Shown in pieces: positions 36,231 to 44,409 of a stretch of DNA of 64,000 nucleotides. The notes below the pieces were generated by a model. The model was given only the letters and a program-made list of their open reading frames with translations, was not told the origin of the DNA and ran no database searches. This DNA is from CAZIOH01 sp964540815. Lineage in GTDB: Bacteria; Myxococcota_A; Polyangia; Fen-1088. The stretch's first letter is position 1. Every line of letters starts with the position of its first letter. Position numbers and translations under genes: made by a program. The stretch lies in NCBI GenBank assembly GCA_964540815.1, contig CAZIOH010000015.1, forward strand, positions 24,637 through 88,636, read 5' to 3'.

Positions 36231-37025
36231 GGCCTGGGTCTCGATGGCGCGGCGAAAGCGGTCGGGCGAACGAAAGAGCCGGTCCATCTGCTCCCAGGCC
36301 AGCGTTCCAAGTGGGCTCGACTGGCGGCCGAGCGCACACTGCAGGTAGACCGCTTCGCGCAGCAACGGCTCGAGATCGAGCCGGCAGCGCTCCAGCCACT
36401 CCTTGGGCGTCAGCGCCTCCCGCCGCCGCGCCGATTCGAAGTCGATGAGCAAGGGCTCGAGCGGAGACGGACAGACGATGCAGTTGTGCAGCTCCGCGTC
36501 CCCGTGCGCCAGCCCTCCGCGATGCAGGGTATTCAGCTGCGCGAAGGTCTCCTCCGCCAGGCGCCAAAGCCCCGCGGCCGGCGCGAGCGCCAGCTTCTGT
36601 GCCTTCGGGATGTTGGTCTCGGGCGGCTCGGCGTCGAAGGGGCTGAGGCGGGCGTAGGGCTGACCCGGGATCAGGCAAGCGCGAAAGTTGTCCGCTCCGT
36701 GGCCGATGGGCGGCGGGATCGACGTGAGCTGGGAGGCGAGCAGCTGGTGCTCGTACTCCTCGGCGGGATCGCCGTGCATGCGTCCCGGGAAGTAGGTCTT
36801 GCGGAAGTGCAGCGGATAGGTGACCGCCGCCGGAAAAGCCCGCCGGGTCTGGATCCCGGCGATCACCAGCTCCGCGGTCATCAGGGGAAGGCCGTTGGCC
36901 TCCCGCCTGGCCACGGTCCGCACCACGAAGTCCTGCCACGCCGGCTTCTCGATGACCGAGCAGAGCTCGGTGGCGAGCAGCACCGTGTGCCGGGGCGAGA
37001 CGGCGATGGCGCGCTGATCATCCAT
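36222..37025 (-). CDS. protein-kinase-fold (APH/RIO-like) protein
   Basis: This 267-residue cytoplasmic protein has an incomplete-looking kinase fold. LAHGDAELHN (about residues 170-179) matches the HGDxxxxN catalytic loop of aminoglycoside phosphotransferase-like and lipopolysaccharide kinases, and LIDFESA (about 195) replaces the usual DFG/DxD with DFE. The N-terminal region has FRKTYFPG, possibly supplying the ATP-binding Lys. The ATG follows AGAGGGGG closely. It may phosphorylate a small molecule or sugar rather than protein; no substrate can be named. Confidence 0.65.
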   Translation of the reverse strand: MDDQRAIAVSPRHTVLLATELCSVIEKPAWQDFVVRTVARREANGLPLMTAELVIAGIQTRRAFPAAVTYPLHFRKTYFPGRMHGDPAEEYEHQLLASQLTSIPPPIGHGADNFRACLIPGQPYARLSPFDAEPPETNIPKAQKLALAPAAGLWRLAEETFAQLNTLHRGGLAHGDAELHNCIVCPSPLEPLLIDFESARRREALTPKEWLERCRLDLEPLLREAVYLQCALGRQSSPLGTLAWEQMDRLFRSPDRFRRAIETQAEV

Positions 37026-37088
37026 GGCCCCCTCTCCATACGACGCGCACCCGCGCCGCACAACGCCGACCGGACGCCTGGCCGAATC

Positions 37089-37133
37089 CGTGATCGTGGC
37101 CGTGAACGTGAACGCCCCCGCGATCGTGATCGG
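37089..37133. repeat. intergenic GTGAYC-type hexamer repeat
   Basis: Imperfect units CGTGAT, CGTGGC, CGTGAA, CGTGAA and then CGATCGTGATCG lie between the kinase-like gene and the upstream lipoprotein gene, similar to the arrays at 20588, 46031 and 57522. Confidence 0.6.
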
Positions 37134-37203
37134 CCCGGGGAGACCCTCGAGTCCCACGACCGGACGGTACGAGGACGAGGACGGGTCTTGGGATTCAGTC
37201 CCG

Positions 37204-38388
37204 TCAGTGGGCGCCGGCAGCCAACGCGGGGCAGGCGATCTGGTCGGGGCCGAGGGCCACGTCGTCGAGCCACAGGTCGACGCCGGTGGTGGTCGCCTGG
37301 TAGTTGACCCAGCCGAGGTGGACCGCGGTGAACATGGGCGCCGCCCACACCGAGTTGGTGCCGTCGACGCAGCCCTGGCTGGTGCTCATGACCTGCGCCT
37401 GCAACTTTCCGTCGACGTAGAACTGGATGGCGTTCTTGGTCCCGTCGTAGAGCCACTGCCAGCAGGACCACTTGTTCTGCGGCAACATCGGCATGATGTG
37501 GTCGTAGCAGTCGTGGGGCTCGTAATTGAGCAGGATGCCGCCCATGCCGCCTATCCGGTACTGACCGGTCCCGGTGCCGTCGCCCTGCACGTTGTCGTAG
37601 TGCACGCTGCTGGCGGGCAAGGCCCCCATGTAGACCATCATGCGGCCCCAGAACAGGTTGGGGTTGGCCGGGAACAAGGGCGCGCCCATCCGGTTGATCT
37701 GGGCCTTCTTGTTGGCGCCCGCGTCGGCGTGAATCAGCACCGACTGCTTGCCGCTGTACACGTGGGTCCCATCGATCATCACCGAGCCGCCGGACACGGA
37801 GGTGGTCCAGGGCGCGAGGTTGGTCGGCGAGGCGTAGCTCTCGAAGTCGTCGCAGATCTTGGCGGTGCCGCAACCTCCTCCAGCGGGCCCAGGGGGACCA
37901 GCCGTCCCCGCGGTGCCGCCGGCCGTCGTCCCGCCGCCGCCGCCGCCGCCGCCGCCGCTTCCGCTGTTGCCCCCGCTCGTCGCCGATCCACCCGCCGAGC
38001 CGCCGGTCGAGATGGGAGCCGCCCCACCGGTGCTGGTGCCGCCGCCCGAGCCGAGCGCTCCGGTGTCGCCGCCCGTTCCGCTCGGGATGGCCCCCCCCGT
38101 TCCGGCTCCCGGTGGGTTGGTCCCCGCGCCGCCGCTGCCCGTGCCGAGCGCGCCTCCCGACCCGAGCACGCCCGACCCGCCGGAGCCGGGGCTGGCGGCG
38201 CCGCCGCCCGAGCCCCCGGGCGGGTTCTCGCCACCGTTCGAGCTGGAATCGGCGACGCACGCTCCGAAGAGCCAGGCGGCCCCGAGCAGCAGCAGCGCCC
38301 CGGCACTGGTCCCATGGCGCCGCTCCCGCTTCGAGGCGAGGGAAGGCGCGTGTTTCATGGGGTGGGTGGGTCGGAACGGGTGGGCCAT
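37204..38388 (-). CDS. Gly-rich lipoprotein with lyase-like jelly-roll domain
   Basis: This 394-residue lipoprotein has a signal sequence with lipobox LFGAC. About 130 residues of Gly/Ser/Thr/Ala low-complexity linker follow. The C-terminal domain of about 210 residues begins CGTAKICDDFESY, contains YSGKQSVLIHADAG and WGRMMVYMGA, and ends with a beta-rich VDLWLDDVALG. This pattern resembles concanavalin-like jelly-roll carbohydrate-active domains (polysaccharide-lyase-14-like), without proof of activity. The ATG at 38388 lies 7 nt after AAGGAG; other in-frame ATGs exist at 38394 and 38358. Confidence 0.68.
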   Translation of the reverse strand: MAHPFRPTHPMKHAPSLASKRERRHGTSAGALLLLGAAWLFGACVADSSSNGGENPPGGSGGGAASPGSGGSGVLGSGGALGTGSGGAGTNPPGAGTGGAIPSGTGGDTGALGSGGGTSTGGAAPISTGGSAGGSATSGGNSGSGGGGGGGGGTTAGGTAGTAGPPGPAGGGCGTAKICDDFESYASPTNLAPWTTSVSGGSVMIDGTHVYSGKQSVLIHADAGANKKAQINRMGAPLFPANPNLFWGRMMVYMGALPASSVHYDNVQGDGTGTGQYRIGGMGGILLNYEPHDCYDHIMPMLPQNKWSCWQWLYDGTKNAIQFYVDGKLQAQVMSTSQGCVDGTNSVWAAPMFTAVHLGWVNYQATTTGVDLWLDDVALGPDQIACPALAAGAH

Positions 38389-38478
38389 GGTCATGCTCCT
38401 TGGATCACGGGTCTGGAGTTGGCTCAAGGGTGCCAAATCGACGGGCCTTCTCGACTTTCGCCGGCGAAAACCCCTCGC

Positions 38479-38982
38479 TCACGGCCTGGAACAGGGCTGC
38501 GTCATGGACTGCCCGTTGCAAACGCTGGCGCAGGGCGCTTCGATGGTGAGGGCATCGAGCTCGGTGGGCTGGCCCCACACCACCGGCCAGGTGCTGGGCG
38601 GCGTCGAACGAAAACCGGGCGCCAGCTCCAGGTCGGCGCCGTCCGCTCCGAGCGCGCTCAGCCACATGGCGTACCGGCCGGGAGGGATGTCGAAGGGGGT
38701 GGACCCGGTCTTCCGTCCGCAGGCGAAGCGGCACTCGGCCCGGTCCCCGCACGGGTTGGTCCCGGTGCCGTCGACGCTCGACAGGTTGAGTCGCATCTCG
38801 ACGATCTCGGGGTCCACGCACGAGCAGTCGGTGATGGCGCGGCCGCCGGGTGCGAAGATGGCCCAGGAGACCTCGATGGCTCCGCCGTGAATCTGCACGC
38901 ACCCGGCCGGGCTCATCAGCCCGAGCGTGGTCGACCCGAGGAGAAGCGGCCAGGCCCGCGAAAGCCGTCCCAGCAGGCGCAT
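38479..38982 (-). CDS. hypothetical Cys-containing lipoprotein
   Basis: This 167-residue protein is not recognised. It begins MRLLGRLSRAWPLLLGS and has a probable lipobox PAGC. The mature part contains eight or so further cysteines (CSCVD, NPCGDRAECRFACG, APCASVCNGQ) and is likely an extracytoplasmic beta-rich domain stabilised by disulfides. It precedes the Gly-rich lipoprotein on the same strand by 90 bp and may be co-transcribed with it. Confidence 0.62.
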   Translation of the reverse strand: MRLLGRLSRAWPLLLGSTTLGLMSPAGCVQIHGGAIEVSWAIFAPGGRAITDCSCVDPEIVEMRLNLSSVDGTGTNPCGDRAECRFACGRKTGSTPFDIPPGRYAMWLSALGADGADLELAPGFRSTPPSTWPVVWGQPTELDALTIEAPCASVCNGQSMTQPCSRP

Positions 38983-39044
38983 TCGAGTCGACGACGCTAG
39001 CAGCGAGGGCCTCGGCCCGCAACGCACCATTCCACTCAGTCACA

Positions 39045-39731
39045 TCACGTCACGGCAGGGGAGGGCGGCGCCGCAGGCAGCGCCCGCCGCAGGCAGCGCT
39101 CGATGAACGCGCGGATCTCCGTGAGCAGGCGCTCGTCCGAGGCGGTCTGGGCGGTGGCCTTGGCGGCCGAACGCCCGAGCTCGAGCGAGTGGTTGCCTCC
39201 AGGGATCTCGACGATGTCGTGCGGAGCCGTCATGCGCGCGCTCACCGCCCGCAGCGCCGCGATCGGGCACAGCGGATCTCGGGTCCCTTGCAGAAAGAGA
39301 GCCGGAACCCGCAGCGCGAGCAGCACCTCGTCGCGGACCTTCCCGGTTCCCCCCGCCACCAGCGGATACCCGAAGCAGATGACGCCCCGGACCAGCTCCG
39401 GTGCGGCCACCGCCGCGTGGCAGCCGATGCGCCCGCCCAGCGACTTGCCCGCCAGGAACCACGGAAGGGGTTTCCCCGGACCGGGCAGGGTCTGCGCGTC
39501 GCGCAGGGCCCGGGCGTCGCGCAGCGCTTGAAGATGCGCCTGCTCGAGGATGGGCTGGCGGTCGGGTGCCTTGCGCCCCGCCAGCGTGTACGGGTAGTCG
39601 AGCGTCGTGACCGGGCCGAGGGTCGCGAGGCGGGCCGTCCACCCGCGCATCCAGGGCGAGCTCGAGGGCGCGCCCGCGCCGGGCGCGAACAGAAAGGCAG
39701 GGCGGGGTGGCGTCGTATCGGAACCAGCCAT
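39045..39731 (-). CDS. alpha/beta-hydrolase (KANL3/Tex30-like)
   Basis: This 228-residue alpha/beta-hydrolase fold protein has FLFAPGAGAP at the N-terminus (oxyanion-hole region). The nucleophile elbow is AGKSLGGR (Ser near residue 96), ALFLQGTRDPL carries the acidic residue, and GGNHSLEL the His. The triad therefore looks complete. It resembles the small hydrolases annotated as KANL3/Tex30 or dienelactone-hydrolase-like; the substrate is unknown. AGGAG precedes the ATG by 9 nt. It is divergent from msrA. Confidence 0.8.
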   Translation of the reverse strand: MAGSDTTPPRPAFLFAPGAGAPSSSPWMRGWTARLATLGPVTTLDYPYTLAGRKAPDRQPILEQAHLQALRDARALRDAQTLPGPGKPLPWFLAGKSLGGRIGCHAAVAAPELVRGVICFGYPLVAGGTGKVRDEVLLALRVPALFLQGTRDPLCPIAALRAVSARMTAPHDIVEIPGGNHSLELGRSAAKATAQTASDERLLTEIRAFIERCLRRALPAAPPSPAVT

Positions 39732-39843
39732 GAGGGGGTCTCCTGTCTCCTGGACGGGCGAGCGCGCGGCGGCGAAAGATGCCAGATCCCAGTCGCCCGA
39801 ATCGGGTGGCGTGATCCTGGCACGCGGTTCAGACTTCCGCGTC

Positions 39844-40488
39844 ATGTTTGGAATGTCACACAAGGCCCGCCTCCCCGAAACCGCCTTGCCCGGTCGCGCG
39901 GAGCCGATGCCGGTGCCCGAGACCCATTTCGTTCTCGGCACCCGGATGGTCGCGCCCTTCCCCAAGGGAACCGAGAAGGTCTGGTTCGGGATGGGCTGCT
40001 TCTGGGGGGCCGAGAAGGCCTTCTGGTCGTTGCCCGGCGTGTACAGCACCGCGGTCGGGTATGCGGGGGGACCCACCCCGAACCCCACGTACCGCGAGGT
40101 GTGCTCGGGCCTGACGGGACACACCGAGGTGGTCCAGGTCGTGTTCGATCCGGCGGTGTTGCCGTTCGACCGCTTGCTCGCCACGTTCTGGGAGGGCCAC
40201 GACCCCACCCAGGGCATGCGGCAGGGGGCGGACGTCGGCACCCAGTACCGCTCGGCGCTCTACACCGAGAACGACGCCCAGGCCGCGCTCGCGGCCGCGT
40301 CGCGCGCATCGTACCAGGGCGCGTTGACGCAGGGCGGTCACGGCTCGATCACGACCGAGATCGGGAATGCCCCCCCCTTTTATTACGCCGAGGACTACCA
40401 CCAGCAGTACCTGGCCAAGAACCCGGATGGTTACTGCGGACACGGGGGGACGGGCGTGGCCTGCCCGATCGGCCTGGCACGAATCTGA
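39844..40488 (+). CDS. msrA: peptide methionine-S-sulfoxide reductase MsrA
   Basis: This 214-residue repair enzyme reduces methionine-S-sulfoxide. The catalytic motif GMGCFWGAEK has its Cys near residue 51, and GYAGG, GHTEVVQVVFDP and YYAEDYHQQYL follow. The C-terminal CGHGGTGVACP supplies a possible resolving Cys. Several starts are possible; the ATG at 39844 gives a normal length. A CAGACT box lies 8 nt upstream and no Shine-Dalgarno is seen. lspA follows 22 bp later. Confidence 0.92.
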   Translation: MFGMSHKARLPETALPGRAEPMPVPETHFVLGTRMVAPFPKGTEKVWFGMGCFWGAEKAFWSLPGVYSTAVGYAGGPTPNPTYREVCSGLTGHTEVVQVVFDPAVLPFDRLLATFWEGHDPTQGMRQGADVGTQYRSALYTENDAQAALAAASRASYQGALTQGGHGSITTEIGNAPPFYYAEDYHQQYLAKNPDGYCGHGGTGVACPIGLARI

Positions 40489-40510
40489 CGTTGCAGGGAG
40501 CGCGCGCGTG

Positions 40511-41089
40511 ATGGACACTCCCGTACCCATGCCGCCTGAACCTTCGACCGCCGGCGCCCGGGTCGGGAAGTGGATTCGCTTCGCCGTTCCCGGGATCCTG
40601 GCTCTCCTGGCCGACCAGCTGACCAAGCAGTGGGCGCGGGCCGCCCTCAGCCCCGAGGGCTCGGGCCGCATGCGCTCGCTCGTCGGCCGGACGTTGACCC
40701 TGCATTACGCCGAGAACCCGGGTATCGCGTTCAGCATGTTCCGCGAGCTGCGGGGCGGTCGCTTCGTCCTGGCAGGCCTCTCGATCGTGGCGCTGGTGAT
40801 GGTGCTCCGGTATCTCCAGAGCACCGAGAGCGGCCAGCGCCGGCTGCACGTGGCCCTCGGGCTCATCGCGGGGGGAGCGCTCGGCAACCTCGTGGACCGC
40901 ATGATCTACTCCCGGGTGGTGGACTTCATCGTGGTCGATCTCGACGTGTGGCCGGCCAATCCCTGGCCGACCTTCAACGTGGCGGACATGGTGCTGGTGG
41001 CCGGGGTCGGTCTCATCGCACTCGACGTGTTCCAGACCCGGCGCCGGGCGCCCGACGGCCTTCCGTCGGCCAGCCGCACGATTCCGTAG
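40511..41089 (+). CDS. lspA: lipoprotein signal peptidase (LspA)
   Basis: This 192-residue inner-membrane aspartyl protease cleaves the signal peptides of prolipoproteins after lipidation. Four membrane segments are visible, as are LADQLTKQWA near residue 34, YAENPGIAFSM near 66, GNLVDRMIYSRVVDFI with a catalytic Asp, and FNVADMVL with the second. GGGAG lies 10 nt before the ATG; a GTG at 40508 is an equally plausible start. The many lipoproteins nearby are its expected substrates. Confidence 0.93.
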   Translation: MDTPVPMPPEPSTAGARVGKWIRFAVPGILALLADQLTKQWARAALSPEGSGRMRSLVGRTLTLHYAENPGIAFSMFRELRGGRFVLAGLSIVALVMVLRYLQSTESGQRRLHVALGLIAGGALGNLVDRMIYSRVVDFIVVDLDVWPANPWPTFNVADMVLVAGVGLIALDVFQTRRRAPDGLPSASRTIP

Positions 41090-41173
41090 TCGAGCGAGCG
41101 AAGCCCGAGGCCCCCGCCTCCCCGCCTCAACCTGGGGCGACGATCAGCCGTGATCCACAATTGAGGTGGATAT

Positions 41174-41188
41174 TGAGAATCAAAATCA
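41174..41188 (+). promoter_or_regulatory. Fur-box-like motif
   Basis: TGAGAATCAAAATCA matches 11 of 14 fixed positions of the 7-1-7 Fur half-site model (TGATAAT-N-ATTATCA), in an AT-rich island just before the outer-membrane protein gene. Confidence 0.35.
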
Positions 41189-41201
41189 GTATGGTTCGGG
41201 G

Positions 41202-42086
41202 ATGAATGGCGCTCGAGCTCGGATCGCACCGCGCGGCACGCCAGGTCCTCTGGGCCCGCGCGCCTCCACCTTCGGTACCCGCTGGCTCGTGGTCGGGCTC
41301 CTCGGTCTCGGCCTGGCCGCCTCCCGGACCGCCCGGGCCGACCCCCATCCCCTCCCGTTCAGCTATCCGTACAGCACCCTTCCCCGCGGGCTCACCGAGC
41401 TCGAGCAGTACGTGGACATGACCCCGCTTCACACGGTGGTGAACCCCCAGGTGGGCTCTGGCTCCACCCGGAATCGCCTGCAAGGCATCTTCGTGACCGA
41501 GCTCGAGTACGGCATCACCGATCGGCTCGAGCTCGGGCTCTACCTGCAGTTCTCCAACGATCTCTCCGGCTCGACCGGTCAGCAACCCGTGCAGTTCGAC
41601 GGCGTGAAGCAGCGCCTCCGCTACCGATTCGCCGACCCCGGCGCCTGGCCGGTGAACCTGGCGATCTACGGCGAGGTCGCCGAGCTGTCGAGCGAGCTCG
41701 AGCTCGAAGCCAAGATCATCCTCGAGAGGCGCTTTGGCCCCTGGCAGTGGATCGTGAACCTCACCGGCGAGCACGAGCGCTACTACGAGGGCGAAAGGGA
41801 GCTGGTCTTCGTCCCGTCGGGTGGGGTGTCGTACGAGGTGACCCCGGCGTGCCGGATCGGGGCCGAGTACTGGGGGCGGGTGGAGCACGCCTTCGATGCG
41901 TCGGGAGACGCGCCGTTCAGCTCGTTGTGGCACCACTACGTGGGCCCCACGTTCCTGTTCCAGACCTCCCGCGTCTGGCTGGCGGCCGCTCCCTACGTCC
42001 GGGTCGACCACCTGGGTCGCACGGGGGAGGTCGGGGACGAGCTCGGGCGCTTCTGGTTTCGCACCATCGTGGGAATCGACCTTTGA
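41202..42086 (+). CDS. predicted outer-membrane protein
   Basis: This 294-residue protein has a signal segment (TRWLVVGLLGLGLAASRTARA), then DPHPLPFSYPYSTLPRGL, then beta-strand-like segments with alternating aromatic residues to the C-terminus (FWFRTIVGIDL). It resembles uncharacterised outer-membrane barrels found in myxobacteria. The start is uncertain: an upstream GTG at 41166 is open, but the ATG at 41202 leaves the Fur-like motif outside the gene. It is translationally coupled (TTGA overlap) to a c-type cytochrome lipoprotein, suggesting a metal- or electron-related role; that is inference. Confidence 0.68.
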   Translation: MNGARARIAPRGTPGPLGPRASTFGTRWLVVGLLGLGLAASRTARADPHPLPFSYPYSTLPRGLTELEQYVDMTPLHTVVNPQVGSGSTRNRLQGIFVTELEYGITDRLELGLYLQFSNDLSGSTGQQPVQFDGVKQRLRYRFADPGAWPVNLAIYGEVAELSSELELEAKIILERRFGPWQWIVNLTGEHERYYEGERELVFVPSGGVSYEVTPACRIGAEYWGRVEHAFDASGDAPFSSLWHHYVGPTFLFQTSRVWLAAAPYVRVDHLGRTGEVGDELGRFWFRTIVGIDL

Positions 42087-42523
42087 AGCCGGCGCCGTCG
42101 CCGCGGTTCTCACCCCGGGCTCGGGGATACCGAGCCCTCGGGCGCGCGCTCGGGCTGGCGGTGGCTGCGTCGATCGTCATCGGGGGATGTGCCGCCCCCA
42201 CCGCGGGGGCACCGGCCGGGGCGGTGGTCAGCGCCGGGGCTGGCGTCGGTGTCGGGGCCGCCTCTGGGTCCTCCTCTGGTTCTTCATCTGGGTCATCTGG
42301 GACTCTCGAGCTCGACCACGAGCCCCGGCTCGCGGAGGGCCGGACGCTGTACACAGCCCGCTGCCAGAGCTGCCACGCCCTCCCGGCGCCCGGCCGCCTC
42401 ACCCCGGAGGCCTGGCCGGCCGAGGTGCGCGGCATGTCTCGCAAGTCGGGCCTGTCCACCGAGCAGGTGACGCTGATCTCGGAATATTTGACCGCTGCCA
42501 GCCGCGCCGCCCGTCCACACTGA
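42083..42523 (+). CDS. c-type cytochrome lipoprotein, single haem
   Basis: This 146-residue lipoprotein starts at a TTG overlapping the preceding stop. A basic n-region and hydrophobic LGLAVAASIVIGGC with lipobox IGGC lead into a Ser/Gly/Ala-rich linker. A haem-attachment motif CQSCH lies near residue 96, with a possible Met ligand in RGMSRKSGL, and a C-terminal helix LISEYLTAAS closes a small cytochrome-c fold. It was easy to miss because the frame continues upstream inside the outer-membrane protein gene. The pairing suggests that both act at the cell surface or periplasm in electron transfer. Confidence 0.75.
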   Translation: MKPAPSPRFSPRARGYRALGRALGLAVAASIVIGGCAAPTAGAPAGAVVSAGAGVGVGAASGSSSGSSSGSSGTLELDHEPRLAEGRTLYTARCQSCHALPAPGRLTPEAWPAEVRGMSRKSGLSTEQVTLISEYLTAASRAARPH

Positions 42524-42676
42524 CAGCCGCCCGCTCCGGCCGTGACCCCGGCTCCGGGGGCAGGCGTCGTGCCCGCTCCACGAGGGGCTGGCGCGCTTCA
42601 GTTCGGTCGGGGACCGCCCGATGGAAGAGCCCGATCATTTCCCGATTCTTCGAGTGTCTGCAGAGGAGGCTCCCCG

Positions 42677-43123
42677 ATGGCGTGGCGAACGAAACCTGAA
42701 AAGCGAGGCGCTACGGAGGACCAGTTCGAGAACATCCTGGGTCGCACCAGCCTGTGCCGAGGCGACTTGACCTCGGACGGCGCCTATCGAATCGATGGGT
42801 GGGTGGAGGGCTCGGTCGAATCTGGCTCCGCCGTGGTGATCGGTGAAAGCGGGGCCGTGCGCGGCAACGTGCGTGGTACGGACATCGTCGTGGCAGGCAA
42901 GATCCTGGGCAACGTGAGCTGCTCCGGGCACCTCGAGATCCTGGCCACCGGGAAGATCGAAGGCGACATCGACGCCAAGAGTGTCCGCATCGAGACCGGC
43001 GGGGTCTTTCGCGGGGTCAGCCACATGGGCATCGAGCAACCGGTGCCTCCCAGCAACGCGGTGGCCCTGGTCGGGCGCAAGGAAGAGGCCCCCTACCACT
43101 GCGAGCTGAGCCCGGCGAGCTGA
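42677..43123 (+). CDS. bactofilin (polymer-forming cytoskeletal protein)
   Basis: This 148-residue protein has the bactofilin (DUF583) core. Residues about 25-125 are a right-handed beta-helix of short repeats rich in Gly and Val (GAVRGNVRGTDIVVAGKILGN), with disordered tails at both ends. Bactofilins polymerise without nucleotide and position cell-wall enzymes or chromosome-segregation factors; myxobacteria use them for both. GAGGAGG lies 8 nt before the ATG. A peptidoglycan peptidase-like gene follows after 6 bp, as bactofilin genes often do with M23 peptidases. Confidence 0.92.
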   Translation: MAWRTKPEKRGATEDQFENILGRTSLCRGDLTSDGAYRIDGWVEGSVESGSAVVIGESGAVRGNVRGTDIVVAGKILGNVSCSGHLEILATGKIEGDIDAKSVRIETGGVFRGVSHMGIEQPVPPSNAVALVGRKEEAPYHCELSPAS

Positions 43124-43129
43124 CCGTCC

Positions 43130-44065
43130 ATGGCGTCTTCAGAGGCTCGAACAGCGCGCGTGACCGTCGACCCGGCCGACCACCTGCGCCGGATTCGCAA
43201 GCAGCAGGGCAAGAGCACCGCCAAGACCCGGCTGCGGATCATGATCGCTGGCGATCCCTCGCGGCCCATCCGCACCATCTCCCTGCCCGCCGCGCTTCCG
43301 ACCGCGGTGGCCATCTGCGGGGGATTGATGCTGGTCGCGACGATCCTCCTCGCGTGCGGCTCGTGGCGCATGAGCGACGCGCGCGCGGCCCTCGAGCGGC
43401 GGGTCCGGGCGATGGTCCAGGCGGCCGACAGCCTGGCGATCGGTGGCTCGCGCGCCCTGGCAGCCGGTGACGGGGGCTGGTTGCGTGGACGGGCCGACAC
43501 CTGGGCCAATCGTCGGCCGGCGGCGCCCCTGCGGACACCCGCCGGGGAGATGGGCCACTTCATGATCCAGTCGTCGAACACCGGAGAAGAGATGCGGATC
43601 GATCTCAACCTGCGCACCGGCGAGATCGACGCCGATTCGTACCGGCGCTTTCGCCACCTCATGCGGTGCTTGCACACCACCGCCGAGACGCCGATCGACC
43701 CGCGGCTCATCGAGCTGCTCTACCAGATCGCCCAGCGCACCCAGCAGAAGATCATCCTCGTGTCCGGCTTCCGCGCCCCGATGTACTCACTGGCCAAGCT
43801 CAGCTATCACACCCGCGGGATGGCCGCCGACATCCGGATTCCGGGCATGACCGCCTTGATGGCGCGGGATCTGGCGGAATCCATGGGCGTCCATGGGCTC
43901 GGCTACTATCCGGTCTCGGGCTTCATCCACGTCGACGTGCGCGACAACCGCATGCGCTGGATCGACTATGGCGAGAATCGCTTCGACAGCGAGCGGGTCG
44001 AGCACGGAACGGCCCCGGGCGAGGTCACCGACCCCGACCTCGGCGAAGAAGAATCCCACAATTAG
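43130..44065 (+). CDS. M15/DUF882-type membrane-anchored peptidase
   Basis: This 311-residue protein has a basic cytoplasmic N-terminus, one membrane helix (LPTAVAICGGLMLVATILLA, about residues 55-74) and a periplasmic domain of the peptidase M15A/DUF882 (YcbK-like) type. The zinc motif is visible as YHTRGMAADIRI (His about 227, Asp about 234) and FIHVDV (His about 267), with SGFRAPMYS before it. All ligands look intact, so DD- or LD-peptidase activity is plausible. It is 6 bp from the bactofilin gene, so the filament may localise it through the cytoplasmic tail. Confidence 0.85.
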   Translation: MASSEARTARVTVDPADHLRRIRKQQGKSTAKTRLRIMIAGDPSRPIRTISLPAALPTAVAICGGLMLVATILLACGSWRMSDARAALERRVRAMVQAADSLAIGGSRALAAGDGGWLRGRADTWANRRPAAPLRTPAGEMGHFMIQSSNTGEEMRIDLNLRTGEIDADSYRRFRHLMRCLHTTAETPIDPRLIELLYQIAQRTQQKIILVSGFRAPMYSLAKLSYHTRGMAADIRIPGMTALMARDLAESMGVHGLGYYPVSGFIHVDVRDNRMRWIDYGENRFDSERVEHGTAPGEVTDPDLGEEESHN

Positions 44066-44067
44066 AT

Positions 44068-44102
44068 CGGGGACGTGGCTCGCTGCCGCTCGCACGTCCC
44101 CG
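44068..44102. terminator. terminator-like hairpin after the peptidase gene
   Basis: Perfect 10-bp arms CGGGGACGTG and CACGTCCCCG, with a 15-base loop, start 3 bp after the peptidase stop. There is no T-tract. Confidence 0.5.
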
Positions 44103-44198
44103 CGCCCCTCTCGCTCCGCGCGGCAGCGCCGCGCTGCGCTCGCCTGAGCAGCGGGAGGTGAACCTGACCTTCGCGGTCCCGCCCCGGGAACGAAGTGG

Positions 44199-44229
44199 TC
44201 CCCTCTCCCCGCTTCGCGGGGCGAGGGGA
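44199..44229. repeat. GC-rich hairpin
   Basis: Arms TCCCCTCTCCCCGC and GCGGGGCGAGGGGA match at 13 of 14 pairs around a TTC loop; it may be a REP-like palindrome. Confidence 0.7.
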
Positions 44230-44302
44230 TAGGAACAGGTTGGGCTCAGTCCTCCTGGGTCGCTCATGCCCCAAGGCCACGGGCTCCATGCGGTGCATCG
44301 GA

Positions 44303-44319
44303 GGTTGGCTTTGCCAACC
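44303..44319. repeat. small perfect hairpin
   Basis: GGTTGGC and GCCAACC flank a TTT loop. Confidence 0.6.
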
Positions 44320-44409
44320 GGAGAAGACATCAGCAAAGCAGATCCGGGCGGACTCTCGTCGTCTGCGGGAGGGGCCCGCGGGGAGGGGGCCTCCCCTCCC
44401 CGCGCTCCC

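Larger units (their letters stand above)
44066..44409. other. 344-bp convergent intergenic region with stable hairpins
   Basis: No supported gene is present. Three inverted repeats lie here (44068-44102, 44199-44229, 44303-44319). The composition is less codon-like than in neighbours, and the open frames are not convincing. Confidence 0.6.

Noticed and set aside
37860..38240. Pro/Val-rich protein on the plus strand
   Set aside because: It is the mirror of the Gly-rich linker of the minus-strand lipoprotein, which has a lipobox and Shine-Dalgarno.
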